From the NCBI GenBank assembly GCA_012295275.1, contig CM022665.1, positions 10,268,976-10,278,975 on the forward strand: a DNA stretch of 10,000 bases. The letters are read 5' to 3'. The stretch comes from Chrysomallon squamiferum. Lineage: Eukaryota > Mollusca > Gastropoda > Neomphalida > Peltospiridae. This document shows positions 1 to 6,778 of this stretch, one piece after another. The notes under the pieces are model-generated. The model was not told where the DNA came from. It saw only the letters and a list, made by a program, of their open reading frames with translations, and ran no database searches. The translations under genes and the position numbers were made by a program. Numbering within the stretch: position 1 is the stretch's first letter; the number at the start of each line of letters is the position of its first letter.

Positions 1-10
1 AAATATGTAT

Positions 11-32
11 GTGTTTGTTTGTGTGTGTGTGT
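11..32. repeat. GT microsatellite
   Basis: A short GT tract with two TTT interruptions at its left end. It is a simple repeat with no gene context. Confidence 0.9.
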
Positions 33-110
33 TAAAACTAAATATAGTTTGTTTTATAATTACAATCCCCATCAACAACTAAAAATATCTCCTAGCTAAA
101 TAAACAAAAT

Positions 111-190
111 ACTACTACTACTACTACATCAACAACAACTACTACTACTTATATATATATATATATGTATGTGTGTATGTATGTATGTAT
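111..190. repeat. Compound microsatellite ACT / CAA / AT / GTAT
   Basis: Four simple motifs follow each other without unique DNA between them: ACT triplets (111-127), a CAA patch (129-139), ACT again (138-149), AT dinucleotides (150-166) and GTAT tetramers (167-190). Such mosaics arise by slippage and point mutation of one seed tract. Confidence 0.9.
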
Positions 191-274
191 TTATTTATTA
201 ATTCTACTACATCAGTATCATAGACAAATGTGAAAAAATAAATCGAAACAGGAAAACACCATCCAGATCTCTCC

Positions 275-347
275 TAAAAAAATAAAAAAATAAAAATAAT
301 AATAATAAAAAAATAAAAAATAAAAATAATAATAAAATAAAATAAAT
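275..347. repeat. A-rich tract with AAT/AAAAAT units
   Basis: Almost only A and T, built from A5-A7 blocks separated by single T, with short AAT runs. The complementary strand stays open as a Phe/Ile/Leu-rich frame only because the tract lacks stop triplets in that phase, so it is not evidence of coding. Confidence 0.85.
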
Positions 348-374
348 GAAATGAACTAAAACGAAATTTGAATA

Positions 375-434
375 ACAAACAAACAAACAACAACGACAGC
401 AACAACAACAACAGCAACGGCATCAACAACAACA
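375..434. repeat. CAA-type triplet repeat
   Basis: AAAC units at the left pass into imperfect CAA triplets with CGA, CAG and CGG variants. Complementary-strand translation gives a Leu-rich hydrophobic string, an artefact of the triplet. Confidence 0.85.
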
Positions 435-676
435 TAAAGAGAAACCCCACCATCCCTTCCCAGATTATGACGAGTTTGCACGACGACATGCGTGAAAGCT
501 GTGAAATTATTAAAAAGCAGACGACCAAATAAATCTTATTACTGTTTGTATAAATTGTAAGAAACATCTAAAACACAGCTGTTTAAGTTTACACTTTATT
601 TTCTTAACACGTCAACTTTTCACAGCCGTCACACTTTTTTTATCTTGCGATTACTCGCTAAACCTCGTTACTTGTA

Positions 677-711
677 TAGACCGTTCGTCCGCGTGTATCG
701 ACTGCGGTCTA
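677..711. repeat. Inverted repeat, 7-bp arms
   Basis: TAGACCG at 677-683 is exactly complementary to CGGTCTA at 705-711, leaving a 21-nt loop rich in CpG. It could form a weak hairpin. Stems of this size occur by chance a few times in a window this long. Confidence 0.5.
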
Positions 712-769
712 GTGTATCTCATTGTGGCTTTTCTACGATTAAAGTGGAATAAAAGTGAATACAATGAAA

Positions 770-775
770 CACGTG
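770..775. promoter_or_regulatory. CACGTG E-box 1
   Basis: Palindromic hexamer bound by bHLH factors of the MYC/MAX, USF, TFE and CLOCK/BMAL families. It is the first of five in the window (also 1276, 2348, 4100, 4268). Binding is inferred from sequence only. Confidence 0.3.
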
Positions 776-854
776 TCGCCAGAATTAGCTCTTCTCTGGA
801 ACGTGTCATTGGGTCGGTATATTTTAGGCGCGGATCCGGAATTTAGGAAAGATA

Positions 855-889
855 GGGGGCCGGTGTTTGGGTGGGTGTTTTCAAAAGGG
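855..889 (+). other. Possible G-quadruplex-forming G-run cluster
   Basis: Runs of five, three, three and three G lie at 855-859, 869-871, 873-875 and 887-889, with loops of 9, 1 and 11 nt. Four runs are enough for a quadruplex, but the long loops make it weak. It is the only such cluster I noticed in this G-poor window. Confidence 0.3.
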
Positions 890-918
890 AACGAATTTCA
901 TTTATAGAGTAAGACTAA

Positions 919-960
919 AACAAACAAAAAAAAAAACAACAAAAAAAAAACCCACAACTA

Positions 961-996
<36 letters not shown>

Positions 997-1060
997 AAAA
1001 AGGAAGGAAAAAAAAAAAAAAAACAACAACAAAAAAAAAAAAACCAAAAAAAACAAAACA

Positions 1061-1094
<34 letters not shown>

Positions 1095-1134
1095 TATTTA
1101 AAAAAAAAAAAATAAAAAAAAATCGGTCGGTGAA
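919..1134. repeat. A-rich field with two TA microsatellites
   Basis: Poly-A blocks with scattered C surround two TA tracts, at 966-993 and 1079-1097. Each TA tract ends in a TTTA(A) step and continues into A-rich sequence, so the field looks like two copies of a TA/A-rich module. Frames on the complementary strand read Phe and Tyr/Ile strings and are artefacts. Confidence 0.85.
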
Positions 1135-1272
1135 AGATACACCCCTTCCTATATCCGCGTTTGTATATACAAAAAAAACAAAAAATAAAAAACGTGATAT
1201 AAAAAAAATAAACAGAAAAAGGTACCATGGATATGAGAATCTGCGAATGACAGGAGTAAAAAGTCGTGCCAA

Positions 1273-1284
1273 AAACACGTGTTT
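1273..1284. promoter_or_regulatory. CACGTG E-box 2 within a 12-bp perfect palindrome
   Basis: The hexamer at 1276-1281 is extended symmetrically by AAA and TTT. The extension adds dyad symmetry; no factor can be assigned. Confidence 0.3.
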
Positions 1285-1352
1285 GTAACATGCTGAAAGA
1301 AAAAACTGGCTTTATTCACGATTCTATAAGACTAAGTCGCCCAGATGAATTC

Positions 1353-1383
1353 AAAGGAATAAGAAAGGAATAAGAAAGGATAG
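1353..1383. repeat. 11-bp tandem repeat, about 2.7 copies
   Basis: The unit AAAGGAATAAG occurs exactly at 1353-1363 and 1364-1374, with a degraded third copy from 1375. It is all purine except for one T per unit. Confidence 0.85.
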
Positions 1384-1501
1384 TGTGACGGGTTTTCTAG
1401 ATGTGACTTTAAAAAAAGGATTTCTTTCCAATAACCGTGCAAACGTGCTCAGTTTTTTTCACAGCTGTGGCATGTCCCAAGAAAGAATGAAAGTCAAAAA
1501 G

Positions 1502-1504
<3 letters not shown>

Positions 1505-1570
<66 letters not shown>
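1505..1570. repeat. (GA)33 microsatellite
   Basis: An uninterrupted 66-bp GA tract, followed to about 1618 by degenerate purine-rich DNA. It is a polypurine/polypyrimidine mirror repeat able in principle to form triplex H-DNA and to bind GAGA-type factors. Translation as Arg-Glu on this strand or Ser-Leu on the other is a by-product. A TC tract of nearly equal length lies 3 kb away in the opposite sense. Confidence 0.97.
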
Positions 1571-1576
<6 letters not shown>

Positions 1577-1618
1577 AATGCAAAAGAGAGAAAAAAGGAG
1601 AGAAAGAATGAGGAAGTA

Positions 1619-1909
1619 TATAGATATACAGAGAACAACAAAAACAGAATGACACTTTTAAAGTTTTTAATTTTTAATTTTGTTTTAGTACAAGATGACG
1701 TCTGCATGCCAAATGTGAATGTTCAAAACAGCAACAACGCTCATAAATTTAGTATCAGTGCTATTTTACTGTCATACTTTGTTATTAATGACCATGCGTG
1801 GACCAAAAACAATACAAGTAGTAACTTGGAAGTATAAATAACTTTTAGACTTTTATTCGCACGGCCATTTTAAGTTTTCTACAAACCACCACCACCAGCC
1901 CATCAAACA
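1619..1909. other. AT-rich DNA with an acceptor-like site, no gene supported
   Basis: A T-rich stretch ending in TTTTAG at 1687 resembles a 3' splice site and is followed by about 50 open codons to a TAA at 1835-1837. The peptide is not recognisable and an open frame of this length is expected by chance, so I do not call an exon. A short CCA triplet run lies near 1886-1897. Confidence 0.35.
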
Positions 1910-1943
1910 CCCCCCCCCCAAAAAAAAAAAAAAAAAAAAAAAA
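1910..1943. repeat. C10/A24 homopolymer junction
   Basis: Ten C (1910-1919) pass directly into 24 A (1920-1943). The exact lengths are prone to sequencing and polymerase error. Confidence 0.9.
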
Positions 1944-2508
1944 TTAAATAAAAAACCGCCGTAGATACATTTTAAATTTACTATAGACGAAAATAAAATG
2001 CCTATACCCGGGACTGAATGTATCTTTAGTTTGTAATTAACAACAATAGAGACAAAATTTTTTTTTTAAAAAGAAGAAGAAAAAGTGCACTGCCTTGTTT
2101 TTAATAAAACAAAAATGTCTGACACTCGGTAACGGGTAAATATCAAGACGCGATGAGGTGTCGTTAAACATTCACCAGTTTCATTACCTTGTTTAAGCAA
2201 TACTCATTAAACATAACGGGATTTACACACTTGCTTAGTGATACGTTCATTATCGGCTTAAATTGCACAGCTAAACACATTTATGAGCGGTCGCGTCGTA
2301 ATCTACGTGTGATATTAACTGTATTATCTATTGCAAGGTAAACATGTCACGTGTCAAGAGAAAGCAATGAACAATACAGGTAGACGCTTCAGGTGAAAAG
2401 GACGCGATTTTGTAACGACTTCGGCGTAACTGAACTGAGCTTGACTGATTGCAGTTTTGTTTCTCTACCATGCACTGATTTCATATTACCGTGTTGTATA
2501 CAATACAG
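1944..2508. other. Unique AT-rich DNA, no gene seen
   Basis: Mostly complex sequence with a T10/A5 block and GAA units (2058-2085). From 2090 to 2500 it holds scattered CpG and a CACGTG E-box at 2348-2353. I see no extended frame, no promoter signature and no repeat boundary. It could be unique intergenic or intronic DNA or an eroded mobile element. Confidence 0.4.
2348..2353. promoter_or_regulatory. CACGTG E-box 3
   Basis: Perfect palindromic hexamer flanked by GT on the left and TC on the right. Putative bHLH site by sequence only. Confidence 0.25.
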
Positions 2509-2640
2509 TGGTGTGTATGTGCGTCTCTGCGTCTGTTGGTATGTGTTTATAAGGGTGTGTGTGTATGTGTATGTCTGTGTGCGTGTGTGTGCATGTGTGT
2601 ATCTGTGTGAATCTCTCTGTATGTGTGTGTTTGTGTGTAA
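2509..2640. repeat. Cryptic GT-rich tract
   Basis: About 130 bp made mainly of TGTG, TATG, TCTG and GCGTG units, an eroded GT microsatellite. Alternating pyrimidine-purine DNA of this sort can adopt Z-DNA. The Val/Cys-rich translation that runs through it reflects the repeat. Confidence 0.85.
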
Positions 2641-2764
2641 TACCCGCCCCTCTTACGTGGTGTAAAAGATAAATTTAAATCGTATTAAAAATGTAATTGT
2701 AAGTAAAATCGAAAATCTTGCTTGATGTTCGCGGAGGCTTCAAGCATCGACATTATTGTCGTTA
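2641..2764. other. Short unique interval
   Basis: AT-rich DNA with a slightly GC-richer stretch around 2725-2760. Nothing else recognised. Confidence 0.4.
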
Positions 2765-2966
2765 TCAGAATCATCACCATCATCAGCAGTCCAATGAGCA
2801 ATATGAAGATCATAATAAAAAATGATGAAAAATAATAACAATGATGAAAATAATCATGAAACATAGCAAAGAAACAACATCAGCAATAACAAAAATAATA
2901 ATGATGATGATGATGACAACAATATTAACAACAACAACAAAACAACAATGACAACAACATTAACAG
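2765..2966. repeat. Mixed ATC / ATG / AAT / AAC triplet field
   Basis: ATC triplets (about 2766-2790), AATGATG-like units (2814-2870), ATG triplets (2899-2914) and AAC triplets (2915-2963) form a continuous triplet-phased field broken by point changes. Typical cryptic simplicity produced by slippage. Confidence 0.8.
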
Positions 2967-3244
2967 GATCTATTTTATCAGCTATAAGTTACATTTTCAG
3001 TTTTATTCATATTTTTTTTTCTCTGTTATTTGTGTCGTTTGTGTGGTGTTCATTTTCAGTCTTCTTACCGTGACTTTACAAATAAACCCAACGAAGCCCT
3101 GATAATAAAGATGCCAACATTTTATGACAGCATCAACATTGTGTACAACGTCCTTGAATTTAATGTGTATCTTTGGTGATAAACAATATTCCACGTATAT
3201 CCAAGTTATATTTTAACAAATTAATTTTAAAATGTTATTAACTG
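2967..3244. other. Unique DNA with splice-like signals on both strands, no exon supported
   Basis: On the plus strand a T-rich run ends in TTTTCAG at 3059 and is followed by about 37 open codons to a TGA near 3178, with AATAAA at 3247. On the minus strand a 63-codon frame (3003-3194) contains a GTAAGA donor-like site. Neither peptide is recognisable and both lengths are compatible with chance, so I record the signals only. Confidence 0.3.
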
Positions 3245-3310
3245 AGAATAAAAAAAACAAAAACAAAGAAAAAACAAAACAAAAAAACAAAAACAAAAGG
3301 AAAAAAAGAT
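3245..3310. repeat. A-rich tract with interspersed C
   Basis: Blocks of four to eight A separated mainly by single C, with two G interruptions. Only A, C and rare G appear on this strand. Confidence 0.85.
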
Positions 3311-3313
3311 ACC

Positions 3314-3342
3314 ATAATATTTATATAATATTTATATAATAT
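3314..3342. repeat. 11-bp tandem repeat, about 2.6 copies
   Basis: The unit ATAATATTTAT occurs at 3314-3324 and 3325-3335, with seven bases of a third copy. It adjoins the left edge of the pentamer field. Confidence 0.85.
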
Positions 3343-3495
3343 GCTATGAAATAACATGATGTGATATGATATGCTATGTTATATGATATGATGCGATGAA
3401 ATTCAATATAATCGATGTGGTATAATGCGATATGATATAATGGGATGATATAACATGATATGATACGATATGATGCATTACGATGTAAAGGAACA
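3343..3495. repeat. Degenerate TGATA-type pentanucleotide field
   Basis: Roughly 150 bp of five-base steps such as TGATA, TGCTA, TGTTA, TGCGA and GATAT, with drift and phase shifts. It resembles an eroded pentamer satellite rather than a perfect microsatellite. Inverted-repeat arms lie at its edges (3352-3365 and 3500-3513). Confidence 0.75.
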
Positions 3496-3513
3496 TAACA
3501 TCACATCATGTTA
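3352..3513. repeat. 14-bp perfect inverted repeat enclosing the pentamer field
   Basis: TAACATGATGTGAT at 3352-3365 is exactly complementary to the arm at 3500-3513, and pairing continues partly beyond both ends. The enclosed loop is 134 bp. The arms share composition with the pentamer field, so they may be one drifted unit and its inverted copy, or the ends of a small foldback element. No flanking target duplication was found. Confidence 0.6.
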
Positions 3514-3659
3514 CTTAATTTAATGGGATTATATAAAGCGATAATATCAATAAAATATTTTAAATAGAAGGTTTAATTGTGTGTATATAATGAATAAGAC
3601 AGTGTTCTTGTTACAAATAGTGTAACAATAAAATAAATAAATTCATATTTTGTGGAGTG
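3514..3659. other. AT-rich DNA with a 7-bp hairpin
   Basis: TTGTTAC (3608-3614) pairs perfectly with GTAACAA (3622-3628) across a 7-nt loop. The remainder is AT-rich with no frame of note. Confidence 0.5.
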
Positions 3660-3750
3660 TTTTTTTTTTTTAATGGGTTTTTTGTGTTTTCTTGTTTGGT
3701 GTTGTTTTGGGTTTTTTTTTTTTTTTGTTTGTTTATTTTTTTTTTTTTTG
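3660..3750. repeat. G/T-only low-complexity tract
   Basis: T-runs of 12 to 15 separated by GGG, GTG and GTTTG units. Apart from a few A and one C this strand has only G and T. It is the strand-opposite equivalent of the A/C-only tracts elsewhere in the window (for example 3245-3310 and 6200-6260). Confidence 0.85.
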
Positions 3751-4025
3751 TTCGTATTGCTTTTAATAAGTAAAAGAAAGACACTTAAATTTTAAACAGA
3801 AGTGTACGGCGGTTTAATAAAATGTGCCTGTTTAATCTATATGTAAGTATTAAGCTCAGTGGCCTTAACATTCATAGCAAACATATTAAAGCAGCTGTTA
3901 TCAGAACAAGAACATGCACACGGTGACGAAGTAGCTCTCAAATAACAACCAAATACAACAAATAACTGCAGTTTCACATAAAGTGTAAAACCATACCTCT
4001 AACAAAACCTTTGTTTTATAATATG
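3751..4025. other. Unique AT-rich DNA, no gene seen
   Basis: Complex sequence without a long frame, repeat boundary or RNA gene. A donor-like GTAAGTAT near 3843 is isolated. Confidence 0.4.
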
Positions 4026-4041
4026 AAAAAAAAAAAAAAAA
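4026..4041. repeat. A16 homopolymer
   Basis: Sixteen consecutive A. The length is probably polymorphic or error-prone. Confidence 0.9.
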
Positions 4042-4099
4042 GTAAATAAAACAGTTTAAATTTTAAAATAGAAACAACGTCTGTGTGGAACAATTTCAA

Positions 4100-4105
4100 C
4101 ACGTG
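4100..4105. promoter_or_regulatory. CACGTG E-box 4
   Basis: Perfect hexamer, core AACACGTGGA. Putative bHLH site. Confidence 0.25.
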
Positions 4106-4252
4106 GACGTCTGCAGCAGATGCGATACGCAGTGAAGCGTTTGAATTGGTTTCGTACAGTAAAAAATATGTGAAAAAGCTGTTAAAATCTAACGACTTAA
4201 ACAGAAAAAATCGAAGAGTGTATTTGAGTAGCGTCCCCTCTCTTCTTTTAAT

Positions 4253-4273
4253 GTGTTTGATGTCAAACACGTG
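4253..4273. promoter_or_regulatory. 18-bp interrupted palindrome overlapping CACGTG E-box 5
   Basis: Arms of 8 bp (4253-4260 and 4263-4270) are separated by TG. The E-box at 4268-4273 begins within the right arm. Dyads like this suit dimeric DNA-binding proteins, but none can be named from the sequence. Confidence 0.3.
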
Positions 4274-4456
4274 ATAGCCGCTTTAAATAGGCAAGTTTCT
4301 ACAGAACATGTTAAATGCGCTTCTTTGAAGTCTCCGGGCTCTGAAATGATATATTTTCACAACTTAGATAGGGTGCTGGTAATAAGTTGGGTAATAAACT
4401 GTACTGTATCATAACACTCATTTAGGACTGAATTGTAAAATAATGTAGTAATAATG

Positions 4457-4513
4457 TAAAAACAAAATAAAACAAAACAACAGTAAAAAAAAACAAATAA
4501 AAATATCTCAAGT

Positions 4514-4516
<3 letters not shown>
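4457..4516. repeat. A-rich tract with C and T interruptions
   Basis: AAAAC and AAAAT units lead up to the TC tract. Low-complexity DNA. Confidence 0.75.

Positions 4517-4579
<63 letters not shown>
4517..4579. repeat. (TC)31 microsatellite
   Basis: An uninterrupted 63-bp TC tract, followed to about 4680 by degenerate pyrimidine-rich DNA (TTCTC, CTTTC, TTTTTCTC). It is the reverse complement of the tract at 1505-1570 and nearly the same length. Can form triplex DNA. Translations are Arg-Glu or Ser-Leu strings. Confidence 0.97.
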
Positions 4580-4583
<4 letters not shown>

Positions 4584-4680
4584 GATTCTCGCTGTTTCTC
4601 CTCACTTTGTTTCTTTCATTTTCTCTTTTTGTCCATTTTCTCTCTTCTTCTTTTTTTCTCTCTCACTCCTTCTTTCTTGT
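4580..4680. repeat. Degenerate pyrimidine-rich tail
   Basis: About 100 bp that are overwhelmingly C and T on the plus strand, an eroded continuation of the TC tract. Confidence 0.75.
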
Positions 4681-4740
4681 ATGTTTTAAGTATGCGCGCA
4701 AATTAATATATATGTATATAAGACAGGAAAATACCTTCGT

Positions 4741-4776
4741 TTTTTTAATGAAAAAAAAAAACCAACCCCCACCCCA
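4741..4776. repeat. T6 / A11 / C-rich patch
   Basis: A T-run, an A-run and then CCAACCCCCACCCC in close succession. Low complexity only. Confidence 0.7.
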
Positions 4777-5150
4777 AGTAACACGAACTTTTCAGTAATC
4801 TATAAATTTATATATTTTAATACACTAGATAAATTCTCGACTCATACTAAATGACTGTATTTTATTGCCCCGTGGAAGGTTTCAGCGTTTGAACACTTTA
4901 TCAGCAATAAAAAAACGTGTTTTAGTAAATGTTGAGAGCCGAGATAAATATGTTTTAATTGGATGTGGGTGTGGCTCTAGCATCGTCAGCGTTGGGTTTT
5001 ATCTTCATGTTTTATTGTTTGAGGAAATCCAGCTGCCAATGCTGTCAATGGCGTAGTGGCGAGTTCAACAGGCGAACTAAAGTGGGATGAAGAAATATAT
5101 CCATAAAGCTTCATATTATTGCAAGCACGAACAATTGTAACTTATATGCG
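4777..5150. other. Unique DNA with an open frame lacking a start codon
   Basis: A plus-strand frame is open from 4829 to 5058 but has no ATG until 5038, and the peptide matches no family I know. A non-coding interval, or at best an unsupported internal exon. Confidence 0.35.
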
Positions 5151-5212
5151 TGTATGTATGGATCGTATGATGTGTATGAATATGTGTGTGTGTGTATGTG
5201 TGTGTGTGTGTA
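5151..5212. repeat. TG/TATG microsatellite
   Basis: Imperfect TATG and GTATGA units pass into TG dinucleotides (5183-5211) with one TATG interruption. Confidence 0.9.
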
Positions 5213-5436
5213 GTGCCAGTACGTGTATATGTTTGTCATATTTAAGTAAGCTTTCATCCATCCATTCATTCTTTATTAATTAACTAAATCATTTTTTTTT
5301 CTTACTTTTACTTCTTCCCTTTAGAGATGCAAATTCTTAGAAAGAATTATAATTAAAAATAACTAAATAAATAAACATATAAAATAATAATAATATATAA
5401 AAGTAACACAACTGTGGACCTGTGGACTCAAGTCCC
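5213..5436. other. AT-rich DNA with small repeats
   Basis: Contains CATC/CATT tetramers (5256-5271), AAAT and AAT units (5355-5400), and an 8-bp tandem CTGTGGAC pair (5412-5427). No gene seen. Confidence 0.5.
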
Positions 5437-5458
5437 CTCTCTCTCTCTCTGTGTGTGT
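5437..5458. repeat. CT then GT compound microsatellite
   Basis: Seven CT units followed directly by four GT units. Confidence 0.9.
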
Positions 5459-5530
5459 CTGCAGAATTTTAAAAAGATGTAATGCAATCAGCATTTGCTG
5501 TGTCATTCACTATTCTGACGTCGATACGGT

Positions 5531-5550
5531 ATTACCTCCCTTGAGGTAAT
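5531..5550. repeat. Perfect 20-bp hairpin palindrome (ATTACCTC / GAGGTAAT)
   Basis: Eight-bp arms surround a 4-nt CCTT loop with no mismatch. The left half reads TTACCTCCCTTG. From memory, closely related strings are very common in molluscan genomes as ends of small DNA elements; I cannot search to confirm. No second copy was found in the window. Confidence 0.5.
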
Positions 5551-5721
5551 CGGCCATTTCACAGTAACTGAACACCAGTCAATTGGTAACCAGGTTTCTA
5601 TGCGTGTTACGACACAACTCTGATAAGACGAACTCAATGCTGTCAGCTGCATGGGAATAACGAGTGAGCTCTGGGAATGGCAATTCTCTATGCCCAATCG
5701 ACCACTGTGTTTATTAGCGGC

Positions 5722-5729
5722 TGACGTAA
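5722..5729. promoter_or_regulatory. CRE-like site TGACGTAA
   Basis: Matches a variant cAMP response element bound by ATF/CREB-type bZIP factors. The reverse-complement form recurs at 8191-8198. It also overlaps a donor-like GTAAGT. Confidence 0.2.
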
Positions 5730-6040
5730 GTTAATAAACTTGACAAGCCACAAGAAGCTGGCATGATAGCGAAGACATGCTGATCCGGGTATTTACCGCA
5801 CCATGCCACTAACAACCGGAACAGACATGCACTTCTTAATTGACGCGATGTCTTAATGTAATCTGGATAGAGGTAACAGTAATGAAATCCGACTTTATTT
5901 TTAATACAGTTATTCTTATTGAAACTGTACTGCTGTCAAACAAGTAAACGAATTGAGGATCTCTAACAGTTCTTCATATAAGGATCCGTTCTACGGCCAT
6001 ATTCAGAATGAGAATTAGTAAAAGAAATGTTTACCGATTT

Positions 6041-6140
6041 ATTAGTACCATTACCACTACATCTGCTGTTACCCATCACTATTGGTACAAATATCAGTAG
6101 TACAACTGCTACTACGACTACCACAACAACCACTATTAGT
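6041..6140. repeat. Cryptic ACY triplet field
   Basis: ACT, ACC, ACA and AGT triplets mixed over about 100 bp. The minus strand reads Val/Ile-rich because GTN and ATN codons result. Confidence 0.75.
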
Positions 6141-6199
6141 ATACTTAATAAATGTGCAATTTTCACTGAATAACAAACACACAGGTATAAATACATGCA

Positions 6200-6260
6200 C
6201 GCAAAAAACAAAAACAACAACAAAAATCAAACCCCTCAAAATAACAATAAACCCGTCCCC

Positions 6261-6287
<27 letters not shown>
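6200..6287. repeat. A/C-only tract ending in CCCC/A27
   Basis: AAC, CAAA and CCCC units pass into a CCCC block (6257-6260) and then 27 consecutive A (6261-6287). Structure parallels the C10/A24 junction at 1910-1943. Confidence 0.9.
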
Positions 6288-6291
<4 letters not shown>

Positions 6292-6746
6292 CCAAAGATT
6301 TCTCAGATTATCACTTAAATTTAAACACACATACTTTCCGCCCATCTCATTCAAACTAAGAAAAGCCAGTTTATATTTCATCTTGTACAGATGACCACAG
6401 ACGCAGGTGGACATTCGTTGTATAGACCTTACCTAACAGACCATGCAGGATGTTTTAATAACTTATAGCTTCGTAAGTTTTCAAAATCATTCAGCTGTCA
6501 CATACCAGCATGTTGCGGTCACTGGACATAACTCGCCACAGCAGTATGCGCGCACCTGCTTCTGGTTATCTGATTTTATAGTGGATCGAAACGTATCAAC
6601 AATAGCAGACTACAGAAACATCCATTTTACACACACAGTTTTATTAACCCTTTCAATTCGGCGCTTATCTTTTAGTGTCCATATTGTCGATAGTTTTTAT
6701 TTTATTATATTAATGTATTTTTGGGGTTTTGTATGTTTTTGGTGGA
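6288..6746. other. Unique DNA containing the start of the longest ATG frame
   Basis: Complex sequence. An ATG at 6443 with A at -3 opens a 152-codon frame to 6901, directly after an in-frame TAA at 6434. The first 75 residues are unremarkable; the rest is Phe/Trp/Tyr-rich because the frame crosses T-runs at 6747-6778. A TTAACCCTTT string at 6644-6653 resembles piggyBac-type termini (TTAA target followed by CCC), but no opposite end is present. No gene is called. Confidence 0.3.
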
Positions 6747-6778
6747 TTTTTTTTTTTTTTTTTTATTTTTTTTTTTTT
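6747..6778. repeat. T18-A-T13 homopolymer tract
   Basis: Two T-runs separated by one A at 6765. Translates as Phe strings. Confidence 0.9.

Larger units (their letters stand above)
435..918. other. Largely unique AT-rich DNA with a CpG-bearing patch
   Basis: No gene seen. From about 620 to 880 the DNA is richer in CpG than its surroundings. It carries a 7-bp inverted repeat (677-683 with 705-711), a CACGTG E-box (770-775), a 7-bp direct repeat ACGTGTC (771-777 and 801-807) framing a 5-bp stem (779-783 with 795-799), the 8-bp palindrome CGGATCCG near 832, and a G-run cluster at 855-889. I considered a retroelement LTR end with primer-binding site but found neither a partner LTR nor a recognisable tRNA complement. 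An old mobile-element fragment or a regulatory patch are both possible. Confidence 0.4.
1135..1504. other. AT-rich DNA, no gene seen
   Basis: Contains A-rich patches (1170-1220), the 12-bp perfect palindrome AAACACGTGTTT (1273-1284) with a central E-box, and an 11-bp tandem repeat (1353-1383). The ATG at 1227 opens only a 7-codon frame. Confidence 0.5.
4042..4456. other. Unique DNA with a 74-codon open frame and a palindromic E-box region
   Basis: An open frame runs from 4050 to 4274 on the plus strand without an in-frame ATG until near its end. The peptide is Lys/Ser/Asn-rich and unrecognised. Two CACGTG E-boxes lie at 4100-4105 and 4268-4273. The second abuts an 18-bp interrupted palindrome (GTGTTTGA / TCAAACAC, 4253-4270). 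Two GGTAATAA-like copies sit side by side near 4378-4398. Confidence 0.35.
5459..6040. other. Long unique interval with palindromes, no gene seen
   Basis: One of the most complex, repeat-free stretches here. It holds a 12-bp palindrome (5489-5500), the perfect 8-bp-arm hairpin at 5531-5550, and a CRE-like TGACGTAA at 5722-5729. A 64-codon minus-strand frame (5503-5697) is unrecognised. The interval may contain an old mobile-element end, suggested by the TTACCTCCCTTG motif, but no partner terminus was found. Confidence 0.4.

Noticed and set aside
760-840. Possible LTR end plus tRNA primer-binding site
   Set aside because: No second LTR, no polypurine tract pair and no clear tRNA 3' complement.
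1385-1837. 150-codon plus-strand frame through the GA tract
   Set aside because: It needs a GTG start, its centre is an Arg/Glu string from the GA repeat, and no protein family is recognisable. The acceptor-like site at 1687 plus 50 open codons is within chance.
3060-3180. Possible terminal exon: TTTTCAG acceptor, 37 open codons, TGA, then AATAAA at 3247
   Set aside because: Signals are individually common in AT-rich DNA, the peptide is unrecognised, and no upstream exon or donor can be linked.
4050-4274. 74-codon plus-strand frame
   Set aside because: No ATG until its end, no known motif, and a minus-strand frame of similar length covers the same DNA.
6644-6666. TTAACCCTTT end resembling a piggyBac-type terminus, and an 11-bp inverted match of ATTCGGCGCTT to 8137-8147
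   Set aside because: No opposite terminus with TTAA exists in the window. One 11-bp match over 1.5 kb is not enough to define an element.
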